Source: Streptomyces venezuelae (lineage in GTDB: Bacteria; Actinomycetota; Actinomycetes; Streptomycetales; Streptomycetaceae). From it: a stretch of DNA of 64,000 nucleotides. Positions 25,040 to 34,003 of this stretch are shown here, piece after piece. A model generated the notes under the pieces. That model saw only the letters and a list, made by a program, of their open reading frames with translations. It ran no database searches and had not been told where the DNA came from. Location of the stretch: the NCBI RefSeq assembly GCF_008642335.1, contig NZ_CP029191.1, positions 992,001 to 1,056,000 on the forward strand, written 5' to 3'. The position numbers and the translations under genes were made by a program. How positions within the stretch are numbered: position 1 is the first letter of the stretch; the number at the start of each line of letters is the position of its first letter.

Positions 25040-26374
25040 GTGACGACTCCCGCCCCCGCGCCGCGCCGCAGGCCCTCCTGGGCCGGCCGCAACTACAGCC
25101 TGCTGACCGCCGCCGCGATCGTGACGAACCTCGGAAGCCACGGGGCGTTGATCGCGGCGGCGTTCGCGGTTCTCGACGCGGGAGGCGACGGCGGGGACGT
25201 CGGCCTCGTCGCCGCCGCGCGGACGCTGCCGCTCGTGCTGTTCCTGCTCATCGGCGGGGCGATCGCCGACCGGCTGCCGCGCCACCACGTGATGGTCGCC
25301 GCCAACGCCCTCAACTGCGTGTCGCAGGCGGCCTTCGCCGTGCTCGTCCTCGCGGGCGAGCCGCAGCTGTGGCAGATGATGCTGCTCGGCGGGCTCGGCG
25401 GCGTCGGCCAGGCCTTCTTCGGTCCCGCCGCCGAGGGCATGCTGATGTCGTCGGTCAGCGGCGAACAGGTGGGCCGCGCGTTCGCGCTGTACCGCATGGC
25501 GATGCAGGGGGCCGGGCTCGGCGGGGCCGCGCTCGGCGGCCTGCTGGTCGCCGCGATCGGTCCTGGCTGGGTGCTCGCGGTGGACGCCGCGGCGTTCGCG
25601 CTCGCGGGGGCGCTGCGGTCCTTCCTCGACGTGAGTCACATCCCGGAGCGCGCGCCGGGCGAGGGGCTCATCGCCGACCTGCGGGACGGCTGGCGCGAGT
25701 TCACGGGGCGGCCCTGGCTGTGGTCGATCGTGGCGCAGTTCTCGGTGGTGGTGGCGGTGGTCGGCGCCGCCGAGTCGGTGTTCGGGCCGCTGGTGGCGCG
25801 GGACGAGTTGGGCGGCGCGGGGCCGTGGGGTCTGGCGCTCGGCGCGTTCGGCGCGGGCACGGTCTGCGGGGCGTTCCTGATGATGCGGTGGAAGCCGCGG
25901 CGCCTGCTGTTCGCGGGCACCCTCTGTGTCTTCCCGCTGGCCGCTCCCTCGGCGGCGCTCGCCGTGCCGTTGCCGGTCGCGGGTCTCGCCGCGGTGATGT
26001 TCGTCAGCGGCGTCGCGATCGAGGTGTTCGGCGTCTCGTGGATGACCGCGATGCACCAGGAGATCCCTGAGGAGAAGCTGTCGCGCGTCGCCGCCTACGA
26101 CTGGTTCGGCTCCATCGCGATGGTCCCGCTGGCCACGGCGCTCGCGGGTCCCGCGGAGTCCGCGTTTGGCAGAGCCCCGTCGCTGTGGGGCTGTGCGGCG
26201 CTGGTGGTCCTGGTGACGGCGGCCGTCCTGTTCGTACCGGACGTACGCAACCTGACGCGGCGCACGACGCACGTCACGTCGGCCGGAACGCCGACGGGCC
26301 CGAAGCCGGACCCGGTCGCGGCAGCGGCCGAGGCGTCACCCGATGGAGAAGGCGCCGTCGGGCGGCTCGGGTGA
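25040..26374 (+). CDS. MFS transporter (enterobactin exporter-like group)
   Basis: A major facilitator protein of about 444 residues with some ten to twelve hydrophobic helices. It shows the MFS loop pattern after helix 2 (IGGAIADRLPRHHVMVAANA) and the FFGPAAEGMLMSSVSGEQVGRAFALYRM segment shared by the MFS_3 group of siderophore and drug exporters. I prefer the GTG at 25040, which opens MTTPAPAPRRRPSWAGRN; a TTG at 25004 is also in frame. A -10-like GATAGT ten bases upstream suggests a leaderless start. The cargo is unknown. Its 3' end overlaps the convergent spermidine-synthase-like gene by 39 bases. Confidence 0.87.
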   Translation: MTTPAPAPRRRPSWAGRNYSLLTAAAIVTNLGSHGALIAAAFAVLDAGGDGGDVGLVAAARTLPLVLFLLIGGAIADRLPRHHVMVAANALNCVSQAAFAVLVLAGEPQLWQMMLLGGLGGVGQAFFGPAAEGMLMSSVSGEQVGRAFALYRMAMQGAGLGGAALGGLLVAAIGPGWVLAVDAAAFALAGALRSFLDVSHIPERAPGEGLIADLRDGWREFTGRPWLWSIVAQFSVVVAVVGAAESVFGPLVARDELGGAGPWGLALGAFGAGTVCGAFLMMRWKPRRLLFAGTLCVFPLAAPSAALAVPLPVAGLAAVMFVSGVAIEVFGVSWMTAMHQEIPEEKLSRVAAYDWFGSIAMVPLATALAGPAESAFGRAPSLWGCAALVVLVTAAVLFVPDVRNLTRRTTHVTSAGTPTGPKPDPVAAAAEASPDGEGAVGRLG

Positions 26375-27256
26375 GGGAACCGCTTCGCCGTCCCGCACCG
26401 GGCGCGCGTCCCCGATGAAGCGGCGCAGCGCGTCGCCATGCTCGACCCGGGCGGGGAAGACGTCCGAGGCCGTGCGGCGGGCCAGTGTCCCGATGTCGAT
26501 GGGGTGGTGCGCGGCGATCAGCACGGCGTTCCCGAAGCGGCGTCCGCGCAGCACCGACGGCTCGGCGATGAGCGCGAGCTCCTCGAAGGCCTCGGCGAAC
26601 GTGGCGAGTTGGGAGCGGAGGAAGGCGAACGGGGCGCCGTCGGCGAGGTTCGCGGTGTAGTGCCCGCCCGGTCGCAGCACCCGGTCCGCGGTGCGCGCGT
26701 ACGTCACCGTGGTGAGGTGTGCGGGCACGCGTGAGCCGCCGAAGACATCGGCTATGACGATGTCGGCGCTGTCGTCCGGCGCCGCGTCGAGCCACTCCCT
26801 GGCGTCGGCGCCGTGCACGTCGACCCCGCTCGCCGCCGCCAACGGCAACCGCTCGGCGACCAGCCGGAGCAGCCCCCGGTCGGCCTCGACCACCTGTTGC
26901 CGGGAGCCGGGGCGGGTGGCGGCGAGGTAGCGGGGCAGGGTGAGGGCGCCGCCGCCGAGGTGCGTGACGTCGAGCGGGGCGCCCGGTTCGGCCGCGGCGT
27001 CGAGGACGTGGGCGAGGCGGCGCGCGTACTCGAACTCCAGGTGCGTGGGGTCGTCCAGGTCGACATACGACTGGGGGGCGCCGTCGACCGTGAGCAGCCA
27101 GGCGCGCGCCCTGTCGATGTCGGGCATGAGCTTGGCCGTGCCGTGGTCGACCTCCCGGGTCACCGGAACGGCCTCGTCCGGCTCCGCGCCCGCATCCCCG
27201 CCCGGGGCGTGCGCCCCGGCCCCGCCCTCGAACTCGTGCTCGTCCACGCCGTCCAT
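26336..27256 (-). CDS. Spermidine-synthase-like methyltransferase-fold protein
   Basis: A 306-residue Rossmann-fold protein of the spermidine/spermine synthase superfamily. It shows the strand-loop DVTHLGGGALTLPRYLAA, VVEADRGLLRLV (acidic residue at the nucleotide-ribose position), VHGADAREWL and DIVIADVFGG. The aminopropyl-transfer signature of true SpeE is not obvious and the N-terminus is a Gly/Glu-rich extension, so it may be a stand-alone spermidine-synthase-like protein of unknown chemistry, as is common in actinomycetes. It is convergent with and overlaps the MFS gene, and is probably transcribed from its own promoter between it and tuf3. Confidence 0.8.
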   Translation of the reverse strand: MDGVDEHEFEGGAGAHAPGGDAGAEPDEAVPVTREVDHGTAKLMPDIDRARAWLLTVDGAPQSYVDLDDPTHLEFEYARRLAHVLDAAAEPGAPLDVTHLGGGALTLPRYLAATRPGSRQQVVEADRGLLRLVAERLPLAAASGVDVHGADAREWLDAAPDDSADIVIADVFGGSRVPAHLTTVTYARTADRVLRPGGHYTANLADGAPFAFLRSQLATFAEAFEELALIAEPSVLRGRRFGNAVLIAAHHPIDIGTLARRTASDVFPARVEHGDALRRFIGDARPVRDGEAVPSPEPPDGAFSIG

Positions 27257-27264
27257 TGTGCCCG

Positions 27265-27297
27265 CCCGCCCCGGGAGTCCTGTCCCCCCGGGGCGGG
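27265..27297 (-). terminator. Hairpin downstream of tuf3
   Basis: Perfect 11-bp arms (27265-27275 and 27287-27297) around an 11-base loop, 20 bases past the tuf3 stop. The position fits the tuf3 terminator. Confidence 0.65.
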
Positions 27298-27316
27298 TGT
27301 GACGGACCGCGGCCCG

Positions 27317-28507
27317 TCAGGCGACGCCGGTCACGGTGCCCGCGCCGACGGTGCGGCCGCCCTCGCGGATCGCGAAGCCGAGGCCGGTCTCCAGCGGTAC
27401 GTCACGGCCCAGCTCGACCGTCATCGTGACGGTGTCGCCGGGGCGGGCCACCGCCGCCTCGCCGAGGTCGACGTCGCCGACCACGTCCGCGGTCCTGATG
27501 TAGAACTGCGGCCGGTACCCGGTGGCGATCGGTGTCGTACGGCCTCCCTCGCGGGTGGACAGGACGTACACCTGCGCGGTGAAGCGCCGCCGCGGGGTGA
27601 CGCTGCCGGGCGCCGCGACGACGTGCCCGCGTCGTACGGCATCGCGTGGCAGACCGCGCAGCAGCAGCGCCACGTTGTCGCCGGCCTGCGCCTCCTCCAT
27701 CGGCTTGCCGAAGGTCTCCAGGCCGGTGACCACCGTCTCCGTGTCGGCGCCGAGGACGTCCACGCGGTCCCCGAGGCGGATGGTGCCGCGCTCCACGGCG
27801 CCGGTGACGACGGTGCCGCGCCCGGTGATGGTGAGCACGTTCTCGACGGGCAGCAGGAACGGCGCGTCGAGATAGCGCTCGGGCATCGGCACGTACGTGT
27901 CCACCGCGTCGAGGAGCGCCTCGATCGCGGACGTCCACCGCGGGTCGCCCTCCAGGGCCTTCAGCCCCGAGACCCGTACGACGGGGACGGAGTCGCCTCC
28001 GTACCCGTGCGCGGTGAGCAGGTCACGGACCTCCAGCTCGACGAGGTCCGTGAGCACTGCGTCCTCGCCGTCGTCGACGGCGTCGGCCTTGTTGAGCGCG
28101 ACGACGATGTGGTCGACGCCGACCTGCCGGGCGAGCAGCACGTGCTCGGCGGTCTGCGGCATGATCCCGTCGAGCGCCGAGACGACGAGAATCGCCCCGT
28201 CGAGCTGCGCCGCCCCGGTGACCATGTTCTTCACGTAGTCCGCGTGGCCGGGCATGTCCACGTGCGCGTAGTGCCGGGTGTCCGTCTCGTACTCGACGTG
28301 CGCGATGTTGATGGTGATGCCGCGCTGCGCCTCCTCGGGGGCGCGGTCGATGCGGTCGAAGGACACGTACTGGGTACCGCCGCCGGTGCCGCGCTCGCTG
28401 AGGACCTTGGTGATGGCGGCGGTCAGGGTGGTCTTGCCGTGGTCGACGTGGCCCATCGTGCCGATGTTCAGGTGCGGCTTCGTACGGACGTATGCGGTCT
28501 TGGACAT
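27317..28507 (-). CDS. tuf3: Divergent elongation factor Tu (tuf3-type)
   Basis: A 396-residue EF-Tu with all three domains. GTPase motifs are present: GHVDHGKT (19-26), [17 protein letters not shown] (usually DCPGHADY), NKAD, and SGLKAL in place of SALKAL. It carries many substitutions relative to the main tuf1 and lacks the normal ribosomal-protein neighbours, which matches the second, divergent EF-Tu (tuf3) known in Streptomyces. It delivers aminoacyl-tRNA to the ribosome; a specialised role under stress or antibiotic exposure is possible. A good ribosome binding site (gaagga) precedes the ATG. A leader ORF and a strong hairpin lie in the 5' region. Confidence 0.93.
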   Translation of the reverse strand: MSKTAYVRTKPHLNIGTMGHVDHGKTTLTAAITKVLSERGTGGGTQYVSFDRIDRAPEEAQRGITINIAHVEYETDTRHYAHVDMPGHADYVKNMVTGAAQLDGAILVVSALDGIMPQTAEHVLLARQVGVDHIVVALNKADAVDDGEDAVLTDLVELEVRDLLTAHGYGGDSVPVVRVSGLKALEGDPRWTSAIEALLDAVDTYVPMPERYLDAPFLLPVENVLTITGRGTVVTGAVERGTIRLGDRVDVLGADTETVVTGLETFGKPMEEAQAGDNVALLLRGLPRDAVRRGHVVAAPGSVTPRRRFTAQVYVLSTREGGRTTPIATGYRPQFYIRTADVVGDVDLGEAAVARPGDTVTMTVELGRDVPLETGLGFAIREGGRTVGAGTVTGVA

Positions 28508-28591
28508 GGCGGTTCCTTCTCCGGAACTCGAAGCTGTTGTCCCGGACCCGCGGACGCGCGCGGTCGGGACGGGGACCCCGGGGGCCTGACC

Positions 28592-28634
28592 GACCCTCCC
28601 CCTCGGGGGTCCGCCGGAATGTCCGGGGAGGGTC
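28592..28634 (-). promoter_or_regulatory. Strong leader hairpin upstream of tuf3
   Basis: Perfect 10-bp arms, 28592-28601 and 28625-28634, with a 23-base loop. Reading leftward, the first arm begins at the stop codon of the small leader ORF. A terminating ribosome would therefore cover it, as in translation-dependent attenuation. Confidence 0.6.
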
Positions 28635-28731
28635 AGCTTCGGGTGCCGCCGAAGGCGTCGGGTGCGAGGACGGCAGCCTTCGCAGCGCCCGCGACTGCGG
28701 GCGTGGCTGCGAGGAAGGCGTACCGGAACAT
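28633..28731 (-). CDS. Candidate 32-residue leader peptide of tuf3
   Basis: A small ORF with a plausible ribosome binding site (tgagga, about 9 bases before ATG 28731). It encodes a hydrophobic Ala-rich peptide starting [15 protein letters not shown] and ending DAFGGTRS. It fills much of the 313-base gap between tuf3 and the amidase. Its stop falls in the first arm of the leader hairpin, suggesting coupling between its translation and tuf3 expression. It could instead be an unrelated small protein; codon use is GC-biased as in real genes. Confidence 0.5.
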   Translation of the reverse strand: MFRYAFLAATPAVAGAAKAAVLAPDAFGGTRS

Positions 28732-28821
28732 GGGACTGATCCTCACCGAAGAAAACGCCCACGTCGAATGATTTATGCGCGAACGACACGCTCCGGGGGC
28801 CGAGTTGCCGCCGCCGGGACG

Positions 28822-30303
28822 TCAGCGCGCCCGAGGACCGCCCGCCCAGACGCCGGGCGTACGTCCCGCCCACGGACTCGCCTGTTCGAGCTGCCCGGCG
28901 AGACGGAAGAGCAGCCCCTCCTCGCCGTACCCGGCGGCGAACTGCATGCCGATGGGCAGCCCGGTCTCCGCGTCGGACATCACCGGCACGGACATGGCGG
29001 GCGTGCCCGCGACATTGAACGCCATGGTGAACGGCGAGCGGTCGTTGAGCCGCTCGATCCAGCCGAACCCGTCCAGCGCCTCCGCGCCCTCCCCGTACTC
29101 GCCCAGAAGCATGGGCAGTTCCGGCAGGGTCGGGGTGAGCAGCAGGTCGTACGTCGCGAAGTACCGCGCCAGAGCGCGGGCGACGCGGTTGCGGAGCGCG
29201 AGGGCGGCGACGAACTGCGGGCCGGTGACCCGCTGTCCGTAGCCGTGTGCGGCCAGGGTCACCGGTTCGAGGGTGGAGGCGTCGATGGTCCTGCCGGACG
29301 CGGCGGCCAGCGCGTCGACGGAGGCGGCGAGGTTCGCCGTCATGAGGCGGGCGTTGGCGAGCACGAACTCGTCCCAGCCGACGCCGAGGTCGACCCGCGC
29401 CTCGGTCACCCGGTGGCCGAGGGATTCGAGCAGCCGCACGGTGCGGGAGACGGCGTCGGCCACGGGCGCCGTGGTGCGGCGTCCGCCCCACGCCGGGGTG
29501 AGGACGCCGATGCGCAGCTGACCCGGCGGGAGGGTGACCTCGTCCGCGTAGGGCCTGGGCGGACGGGGCGCGGAGTAGGGGTCGCCCGGCTCGTGGCCGC
29601 GCATCCGGTCGAGCAGGACCGCGCTGTCGCGCACCGTACGGCTGACGCTGCCCTGCACGCCGAGACCGTTGAAGATCTCGTCGAAGTCGGGCCCCACGGA
29701 GACGCGGCCCCGGGTGGGCTTCAGCCCGAAGAGGCCGTTGTGGGCGGCGGGTATCCGGAGCGAGCCCGCGGCGTCCGTGGCGTGCGCGACGGGGACGATT
29801 CCGGCGGCGACGGCCGCACCGGCGCCGCCGCTGGATCCGCCGGCGCTCCGCCGCGGGTCCCACGGGTTGCGCGTCGGGCCGTGGAACGCGGGCTCCGTGG
29901 TGATGCTGTAGGCCATCTCCGGTGTCGTGGTACGCCCGAACGTCACCAGGCCGGACCGCCGCAGACGCACCATCAGCGCGGAGTCGGCGTGCGCGACGTG
30001 TCCGGCCGCGAGCCGGCTGCCCAGCTCCGTCCGCCGGCCGGCCATGGCGACACCGAGGTCCTTGATCAGGAACGGGACGCCGGCCAGCGGCGCGCTGCCG
30101 GGACCGTCGGGGTCGGGGGTGTTGAGGCCGGGGACGGGCTCGTCGTCGGTGGCCCACGTCTCGACGACGGCGTTGATCTCCGGGTTCACGACCCGCACCG
30201 CCTCGCGCGCGGCCGCCATGAGTTCGCCGGGCGTCACCTCGCCCGCGGCCACCAGCCCCGCGAGTCCGACCGCGTCGTACTTCACGTACTCCGAAACCCT
30301 CAC
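28822..30303 (-). CDS. Amidase-signature enzyme
   Basis: A 493-residue amidase-signature family hydrolase. The catalytic Lys lies in [10 protein letters not shown], the Ser-rich core is [16 protein letters not shown], and the nucleophile serine is in the AGSLRIPA segment. The start GTG at 30303 follows gcaggag at good spacing; longer frames upstream run through the divergent regulator. It probably hydrolyses an amide such as an aryl amide or a peptide amide. It is divergent from a TetR regulator with a 34-bp palindrome between the two, so TetR control of the amidase is very likely. Confidence 0.9.
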   Translation of the reverse strand: MRVSEYVKYDAVGLAGLVAAGEVTPGELMAAAREAVRVVNPEINAVVETWATDDEPVPGLNTPDPDGPGSAPLAGVPFLIKDLGVAMAGRRTELGSRLAAGHVAHADSALMVRLRRSGLVTFGRTTTPEMAYSITTEPAFHGPTRNPWDPRRSAGGSSGGAGAAVAAGIVPVAHATDAAGSLRIPAAHNGLFGLKPTRGRVSVGPDFDEIFNGLGVQGSVSRTVRDSAVLLDRMRGHEPGDPYSAPRPPRPYADEVTLPPGQLRIGVLTPAWGGRRTTAPVADAVSRTVRLLESLGHRVTEARVDLGVGWDEFVLANARLMTANLAASVDALAAASGRTIDASTLEPVTLAAHGYGQRVTGPQFVAALALRNRVARALARYFATYDLLLTPTLPELPMLLGEYGEGAEALDGFGWIERLNDRSPFTMAFNVAGTPAMSVPVMSDAETGLPIGMQFAAGYGEEGLLFRLAGQLEQASPWAGRTPGVWAGGPRAR

Positions 30304-30344
30304 TGCACACTCCTGCTCGCCGACCGAACCATCAATACCGAGTA

Positions 30345-30378
30345 GTCCCATGCGATACCGATCGGTATCGCGTGGGAC
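30345..30378. promoter_or_regulatory. 34-bp near-perfect palindrome (TetR operator)
   Basis: Centred between 30361 and 30362, with only one mismatched pair in 17. The 20-bp core GCGATACCGATCGGTATCGC is perfect. It lies between the divergent amidase and TetR starts, 42 and 21 bases from them, where a dimer or pair of dimers would shut both promoters. Confidence 0.85.
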
Positions 30379-30398
30379 GGACTGGTACCGTAGCAGCC

Positions 30399-31085
30399 AT
30401 GTCAGCGACCACCGGCGAAGCGACCACTGGCGGAGCAACCGGCGGCGGAGCAACCGCCCGCAGGCCGAGCAGGGTGGCCAAACTCCCGCCCCGCGAGCGC
30501 ATCCTCGACGCGGCGGAGGAGCTCTTCCAGAGCGAGGGCATCCGGCGGGTGGGCGTCCAGGCGATCGCCGACCGGGCCGAGACGACGAAGGCGGCGATCT
30601 ACCGGCACTTCGAGACGAAGGACGCGCTGGTCGCGGAGTGGCTGCGGATCGTCGCGGCCGACTACCAAGCCGCCTTCGACCGGGTCGAGGCCACACACCC
30701 CGACGCGCCCAGGGAGCAGATCCTGGGCCTGGCCCGCTTCATCGCCGAGGGGCTGCCCACGCTCTCGTACCGGGGCTGCCCGTTCATCAACTCCCTCGCC
30801 GAACTGCCCGACCGCTCGCACCCCGCGCGGCAGGTGATCGAGGAGCACAAGGCGCGCCAGACCCGGCGGCTGGTCGCCCTGTGCGAGGAGGCAGGCCTGA
30901 CCGACCCCGCGCAGACCGCGGCCGAGATCACGTTTCTGCTGGAGGGCGCGCAGGTCAGCACGCAGAACGGCAGCATCGACCGGATCGGGGACCGCTTGCT
31001 GGGCATCGTGGAAGCACTGTTGGACCGATGTGCGCCCCCACCTGCGCGGACCGCTCCGGATTCGCCGCCTCCGGGTAGGTCGTGA
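30399..31085 (+). CDS. TetR/AcrR-family regulator
   Basis: A 228-residue repressor. The N-terminal DNA-binding domain (about 30-78) shows RERILDAAEELFQSEGIRRV and the recognition helix in TTKAAIYRHFETKD. The C-terminal ligand domain contains YRGCPFINSLAELPD, a segment common in TetR proteins that sense small electrophiles or aromatic ligands. The ATG at 30399 is chosen for its closeness to the domain; an earlier GTG-type start at 30372 would overlap the operator. It is divergent from the amidase and very probably its repressor. Confidence 0.88.
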   Translation: MSATTGEATTGGATGGGATARRPSRVAKLPPRERILDAAEELFQSEGIRRVGVQAIADRAETTKAAIYRHFETKDALVAEWLRIVAADYQAAFDRVEATHPDAPREQILGLARFIAEGLPTLSYRGCPFINSLAELPDRSHPARQVIEEHKARQTRRLVALCEEAGLTDPAQTAAEITFLLEGAQVSTQNGSIDRIGDRLLGIVEALLDRCAPPPARTAPDSPPPGRS

Positions 31086-31201
31086 CGAGCCGTTCGAGCA
31101 CCGTGTCGGCGAGGTCGCTCCTCGGCACGGCTGTCGGGACTGTGACGCCGATGAGACGCACCATACGGCGATCAGTCACATGAGCCGGTTACTCTTCCCG
31201 G

Positions 31202-31906
31202 ATGTTCGAGACCGCAACCGCCCGCCCGCAGGGCGTCGCCGCGCGCTGCGCCAGGACCCTGCTCTCGCCGTGGTCGCGGCTGTCGCTGCTCGTGGTGCTG
31301 CTCGCCGCGGCGGCGACATGCGTCCTCCTCTTCGAACCGCAACGCGTCCTCTCCGACGGATGGCCCGCGCAGTTGGGCGGCGCCACCGCGGTGGCGCTGT
31401 TCGCGGTGGCGTACGGGGCGTGCACCGCCGCCTTCGTGCCGCGGCCGCTGCTCAATCTGGCGGCGGGTGCGCTCTTCGGCTCGCAGGCGGGCCTGGCCGC
31501 GGCGATCGCCGGCACCGTGTTCGGCGCCGGGATCGCCTTCGGACTCGGCCGGATGCTGGGCCAGGACGCGCTGCGGCCACTCCTGCGCGGGCGCTGGCTG
31601 AAGGCCGCGGACGGCCAGCTCAGCCGGCACGGGTTCCGCTCGATGCTGGCGGTACGGCTGTTCCCCGGCGTCCCGTTCGCCGCGGCCAACTACTGCGCGG
31701 CGGTGTCCCGCATGGGCTGGCTGCCGTTCCTGCTCGCGACGGGCCTCGGCTCGATCCCGAACACGGCGGCGTACGTGATCGCGGGGGCCCGCGCGTCGAC
31801 GCCGACGTCGCCCGTCTTCCTGGTCGCGATGGGGTTCATCGCGGTGACGGGTCTGGGCGGGGCGGCGGTGGCGTGGTTCAAGCGCCACCACTTCCGCGCC
31901 CCCTGA
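31202..31906 (+). CDS. TVP38/TMEM64-family membrane protein (VTT domain)
   Basis: A 234-residue membrane protein with the VTT/SNARE-associated domain shared with DedA: FVPRPLLNLAAGALFGSQAG, a long amphipathic GLGRMLGQDALRPLL loop, and VRLFPGVPFAAANYCAAVSRMG, followed by two helices. It is likely a lipid scramblase or flippase-like protein of the inner membrane. It stands alone between a TetR gene and a convergent thiolase. The ATG at 31202 has cttcccgg just upstream, a weak ribosome binding site. Confidence 0.85.
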   Translation: MFETATARPQGVAARCARTLLSPWSRLSLLVVLLAAAATCVLLFEPQRVLSDGWPAQLGGATAVALFAVAYGACTAAFVPRPLLNLAAGALFGSQAGLAAAIAGTVFGAGIAFGLGRMLGQDALRPLLRGRWLKAADGQLSRHGFRSMLAVRLFPGVPFAAANYCAAVSRMGWLPFLLATGLGSIPNTAAYVIAGARASTPTSPVFLVAMGFIAVTGLGGAAVAWFKRHHFRAP

Positions 31907-31957
31907 GCAGCCCGGCCCCGCGCCCACTGAGCAGCCCGACCCTCCCCCGGGTTGCCG

Positions 31958-33127
31958 CTACAGCGCCTCAAGGACAGTCGCGTTGGCGAGTCCTCCCGCC
32001 TCGCACATCGTCTGCAGGGCGTACCGCGACCCGCGAACGCGCATCGCGTGGACCAGGGTGGTCATCAGCCGGGCGCCGCTGGCGCCGAGCGGATGCCCGA
32101 GAGCGAGGGCGCCGCCGTGCACGTTGACCTTCTCCGGGTCGGCGCCGGTCTCCTGCAGCCAGGCGAGGACGACGGCCGCGAAGGCCTCGTTGACTTCGAA
32201 GAGGTCGATGTCGTCCAGGCTCAGAGACGCCTTGCGCAGCACCTTCTCCGTCGCGGGCATGACGCCGGTGAGCATGAGGAGCGGGTCGGATCCGGTGACG
32301 GCGAAGCTGTGCAGCCTGGCGAGCGGACGCAGGCCGAGGCGGGCGGCGTTCTCGCTGGTGGTGATGAGGAGGGCGGCCGCTCCGTCGTTGACCGGGCTCG
32401 CGTTGCCGGCCGTGACGGACCACTCGATCTGCGGGAACCGCTCGCCGAAGTGCGGGTCGTAGTAGGCGGGCTTGAGCCCCGCGATGACGTCGGGGGTGGT
32501 GCCCGGTCGCACGGACTCGTCGCGCGTGAGACCGGCGAGGGGCGCGGTCTCGGCGTCGAACAGGCCGGCGTCCCAGGCACGCGCGGCACGCCGGTGCGAG
32601 GCCGTCGCGAACGCGTCCATCCGCTCGCGTCCGATGGACCACTTGGCGGCGATGAGTTCGGCGCTGATGCCCTGCGGGACCAGCCCTTCCGGGTACCGCC
32701 CGGCGACACCCGGCCCGAACGGATCCGCCCCCTCGGGCACGTTCGACCACATCGGTACGCGGCTCATCGACTCCACGCCGCAGGCGACCGCCATGTCGTA
32801 CGCACCCGATATGACGCCCTGCGCCGCGAAGTGCACGGCCTGCTGCGAGGAGCCGCACTGCCGGTCGACGGTGGTCGCGGGCACGGACTCGGGGAAGCCG
32901 GCCGAGAGGACGGCGTAGCGGGTGGTGTTCATGGCCTGCTCGGCGACCTGGTCGACGGTGCCGCCGATCACGTCGTCGATCAGCGCGGGGTCGATTCCGG
33001 TGCGTTCGACGAGGGTGCGCAGGGTGTGGGCGAGGAGTTCGACGGGGTGGACGTCGGCGAGGGCGCCCTGCGGCTTGCCCTTGCCGACGGGGGTGCGTAC
33101 GGCTTCGACGATGACGGCATCACGCAT
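31958..33127 (-). CDS. Acetyl-CoA acetyltransferase / 3-ketoacyl-CoA thiolase
   Basis: A 389-residue thiolase. The catalytic Cys sits in VDRQCGSSQQAVHFAA, the His in NVHGGALALGHPLGASGAR, and the second Cys in MCEAGGLANATVLE. It degrades 3-ketoacyl-CoA or condenses acetyl-CoA; which direction is not visible. It is divergent from an HxlR regulator, and the inverted repeat between them suggests regulation by that protein, perhaps in response to a fatty or aromatic acid. Confidence 0.92.
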   Translation of the reverse strand: MRDAVIVEAVRTPVGKGKPQGALADVHPVELLAHTLRTLVERTGIDPALIDDVIGGTVDQVAEQAMNTTRYAVLSAGFPESVPATTVDRQCGSSQQAVHFAAQGVISGAYDMAVACGVESMSRVPMWSNVPEGADPFGPGVAGRYPEGLVPQGISAELIAAKWSIGRERMDAFATASHRRAARAWDAGLFDAETAPLAGLTRDESVRPGTTPDVIAGLKPAYYDPHFGERFPQIEWSVTAGNASPVNDGAAALLITTSENAARLGLRPLARLHSFAVTGSDPLLMLTGVMPATEKVLRKASLSLDDIDLFEVNEAFAAVVLAWLQETGADPEKVNVHGGALALGHPLGASGARLMTTLVHAMRVRGSRYALQTMCEAGGLANATVLEAL

Positions 33128-33272
33128 GGTGCGGACCTCTTTCGAACACCAGGGAACGGCCGGGGAACGCCCGGAATACGACAGGGCGAACTTTCGCGGC
33201 CGCGCAGCGGTCAGAAACGCGAACAGACGGGTCAGGAACGGCCAGGAGCACGAACAGATAAGCGAGTAGGAA

Positions 33273-33304
33273 TTCCAAACTCACTCTAACCAGCTGAGTT
33301 GGAA
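33273..33304. promoter_or_regulatory. Inverted repeat TTCCAA(A)CTCA / TGAGTTGGAA (HxlR operator)
   Basis: Arms at 33273-33283 and 33295-33304 match over 10 positions with one extra A in the left arm and 11 bases between. It stands 39 bases upstream of the HxlR start and in front of the thiolase, the natural place for autoregulation and thiolase control. Confidence 0.65.
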
Positions 33305-33342
33305 ATTCAAACCCTCACCGGCTTCCCGCCTACACTGCCCGC

Positions 33343-33831
33343 ATGAAGGATCCGCGCCCCTGCTCGATCGCCGACGCCCTCGCGCTCGTCGGCGAGAAGT
33401 ACTCCCTGCTCGTCCTGCGGGAGGTGTGTCTCGGCAACGAGCGCTTCGACCAGCTGGTACGCAACATCGGCGCGCCCCGCGACGTCCTCGCGACACGCCT
33501 GCGCCGACTGGTGGAGGCGGGCATCCTGGAGAAGCAGGTGTACAGCGAGCGCCCACAGCGCTTCCGCTACAGCCCGACCCCGGCCGGCCTCGAACTGGAG
33601 CCCGTGCTCATGACCTTGATGGCGTGGGGCGACCGCCACCTGCGCGGAGACGAGAACCGCCCCATGGTCCTCGAACACGCCTGCGGCCACGAACTGGTCC
33701 CGGTGGTCACCTGTTCGGCCTGCGGCGACGCGGTCCGGCACGACGATCTCACCGCGCACCCCCAGGCACCGGGATGGACGACGGCGGGCCCGGCGCCACA
33801 GCCGCCGGTCGGCCCTGCCGCCGTCCCGTAA
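33343..33831 (+). CDS. HxlR-family winged-helix regulator
   Basis: A 162-residue regulator. The winged helix at about 8-95 (EKYSLLVLREVCLGNERFDQ, APRDVLATRLRRLVEAGILE) is typical HxlR. A C-terminal extension carries HACGHELVPVVTCSACGD, a possible zinc ribbon with three Cys and two His that is also found in many actinobacterial HxlR proteins. It is divergent from the thiolase with an inverted repeat between. Redox or metal sensing through the Cys cluster is an inference. Confidence 0.88.
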   Translation: MKDPRPCSIADALALVGEKYSLLVLREVCLGNERFDQLVRNIGAPRDVLATRLRRLVEAGILEKQVYSERPQRFRYSPTPAGLELEPVLMTLMAWGDRHLRGDENRPMVLEHACGHELVPVVTCSACGDAVRHDDLTAHPQAPGWTTAGPAPQPPVGPAAVP

Positions 33832-34003
33832 CCCTGGCCCGCTACGCTGCCCCCACGACGGGGGACGTGATCGCCCCGCGCTCCGACGTTCCGCGAGCTC
33901 TCCCACCCACCTCCGGCCTTGCCGCAGCAGCCACGCCCCTGAACGACGACCGCTACGACCGCACCCGCGGCCCGATGATCAGTACTTGGACGGCGCAGTT
34001 TTC

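Noticed and set aside
30955..31179. Antisense frame starting MTDRRMVRLIGVTVPTAVPR opposite the end of the TetR gene
   Set aside because: The first part looks protein-like, but the frame runs through the coding region of TetR on the other strand and no family is recognised. Probably a mirror of GC bias.
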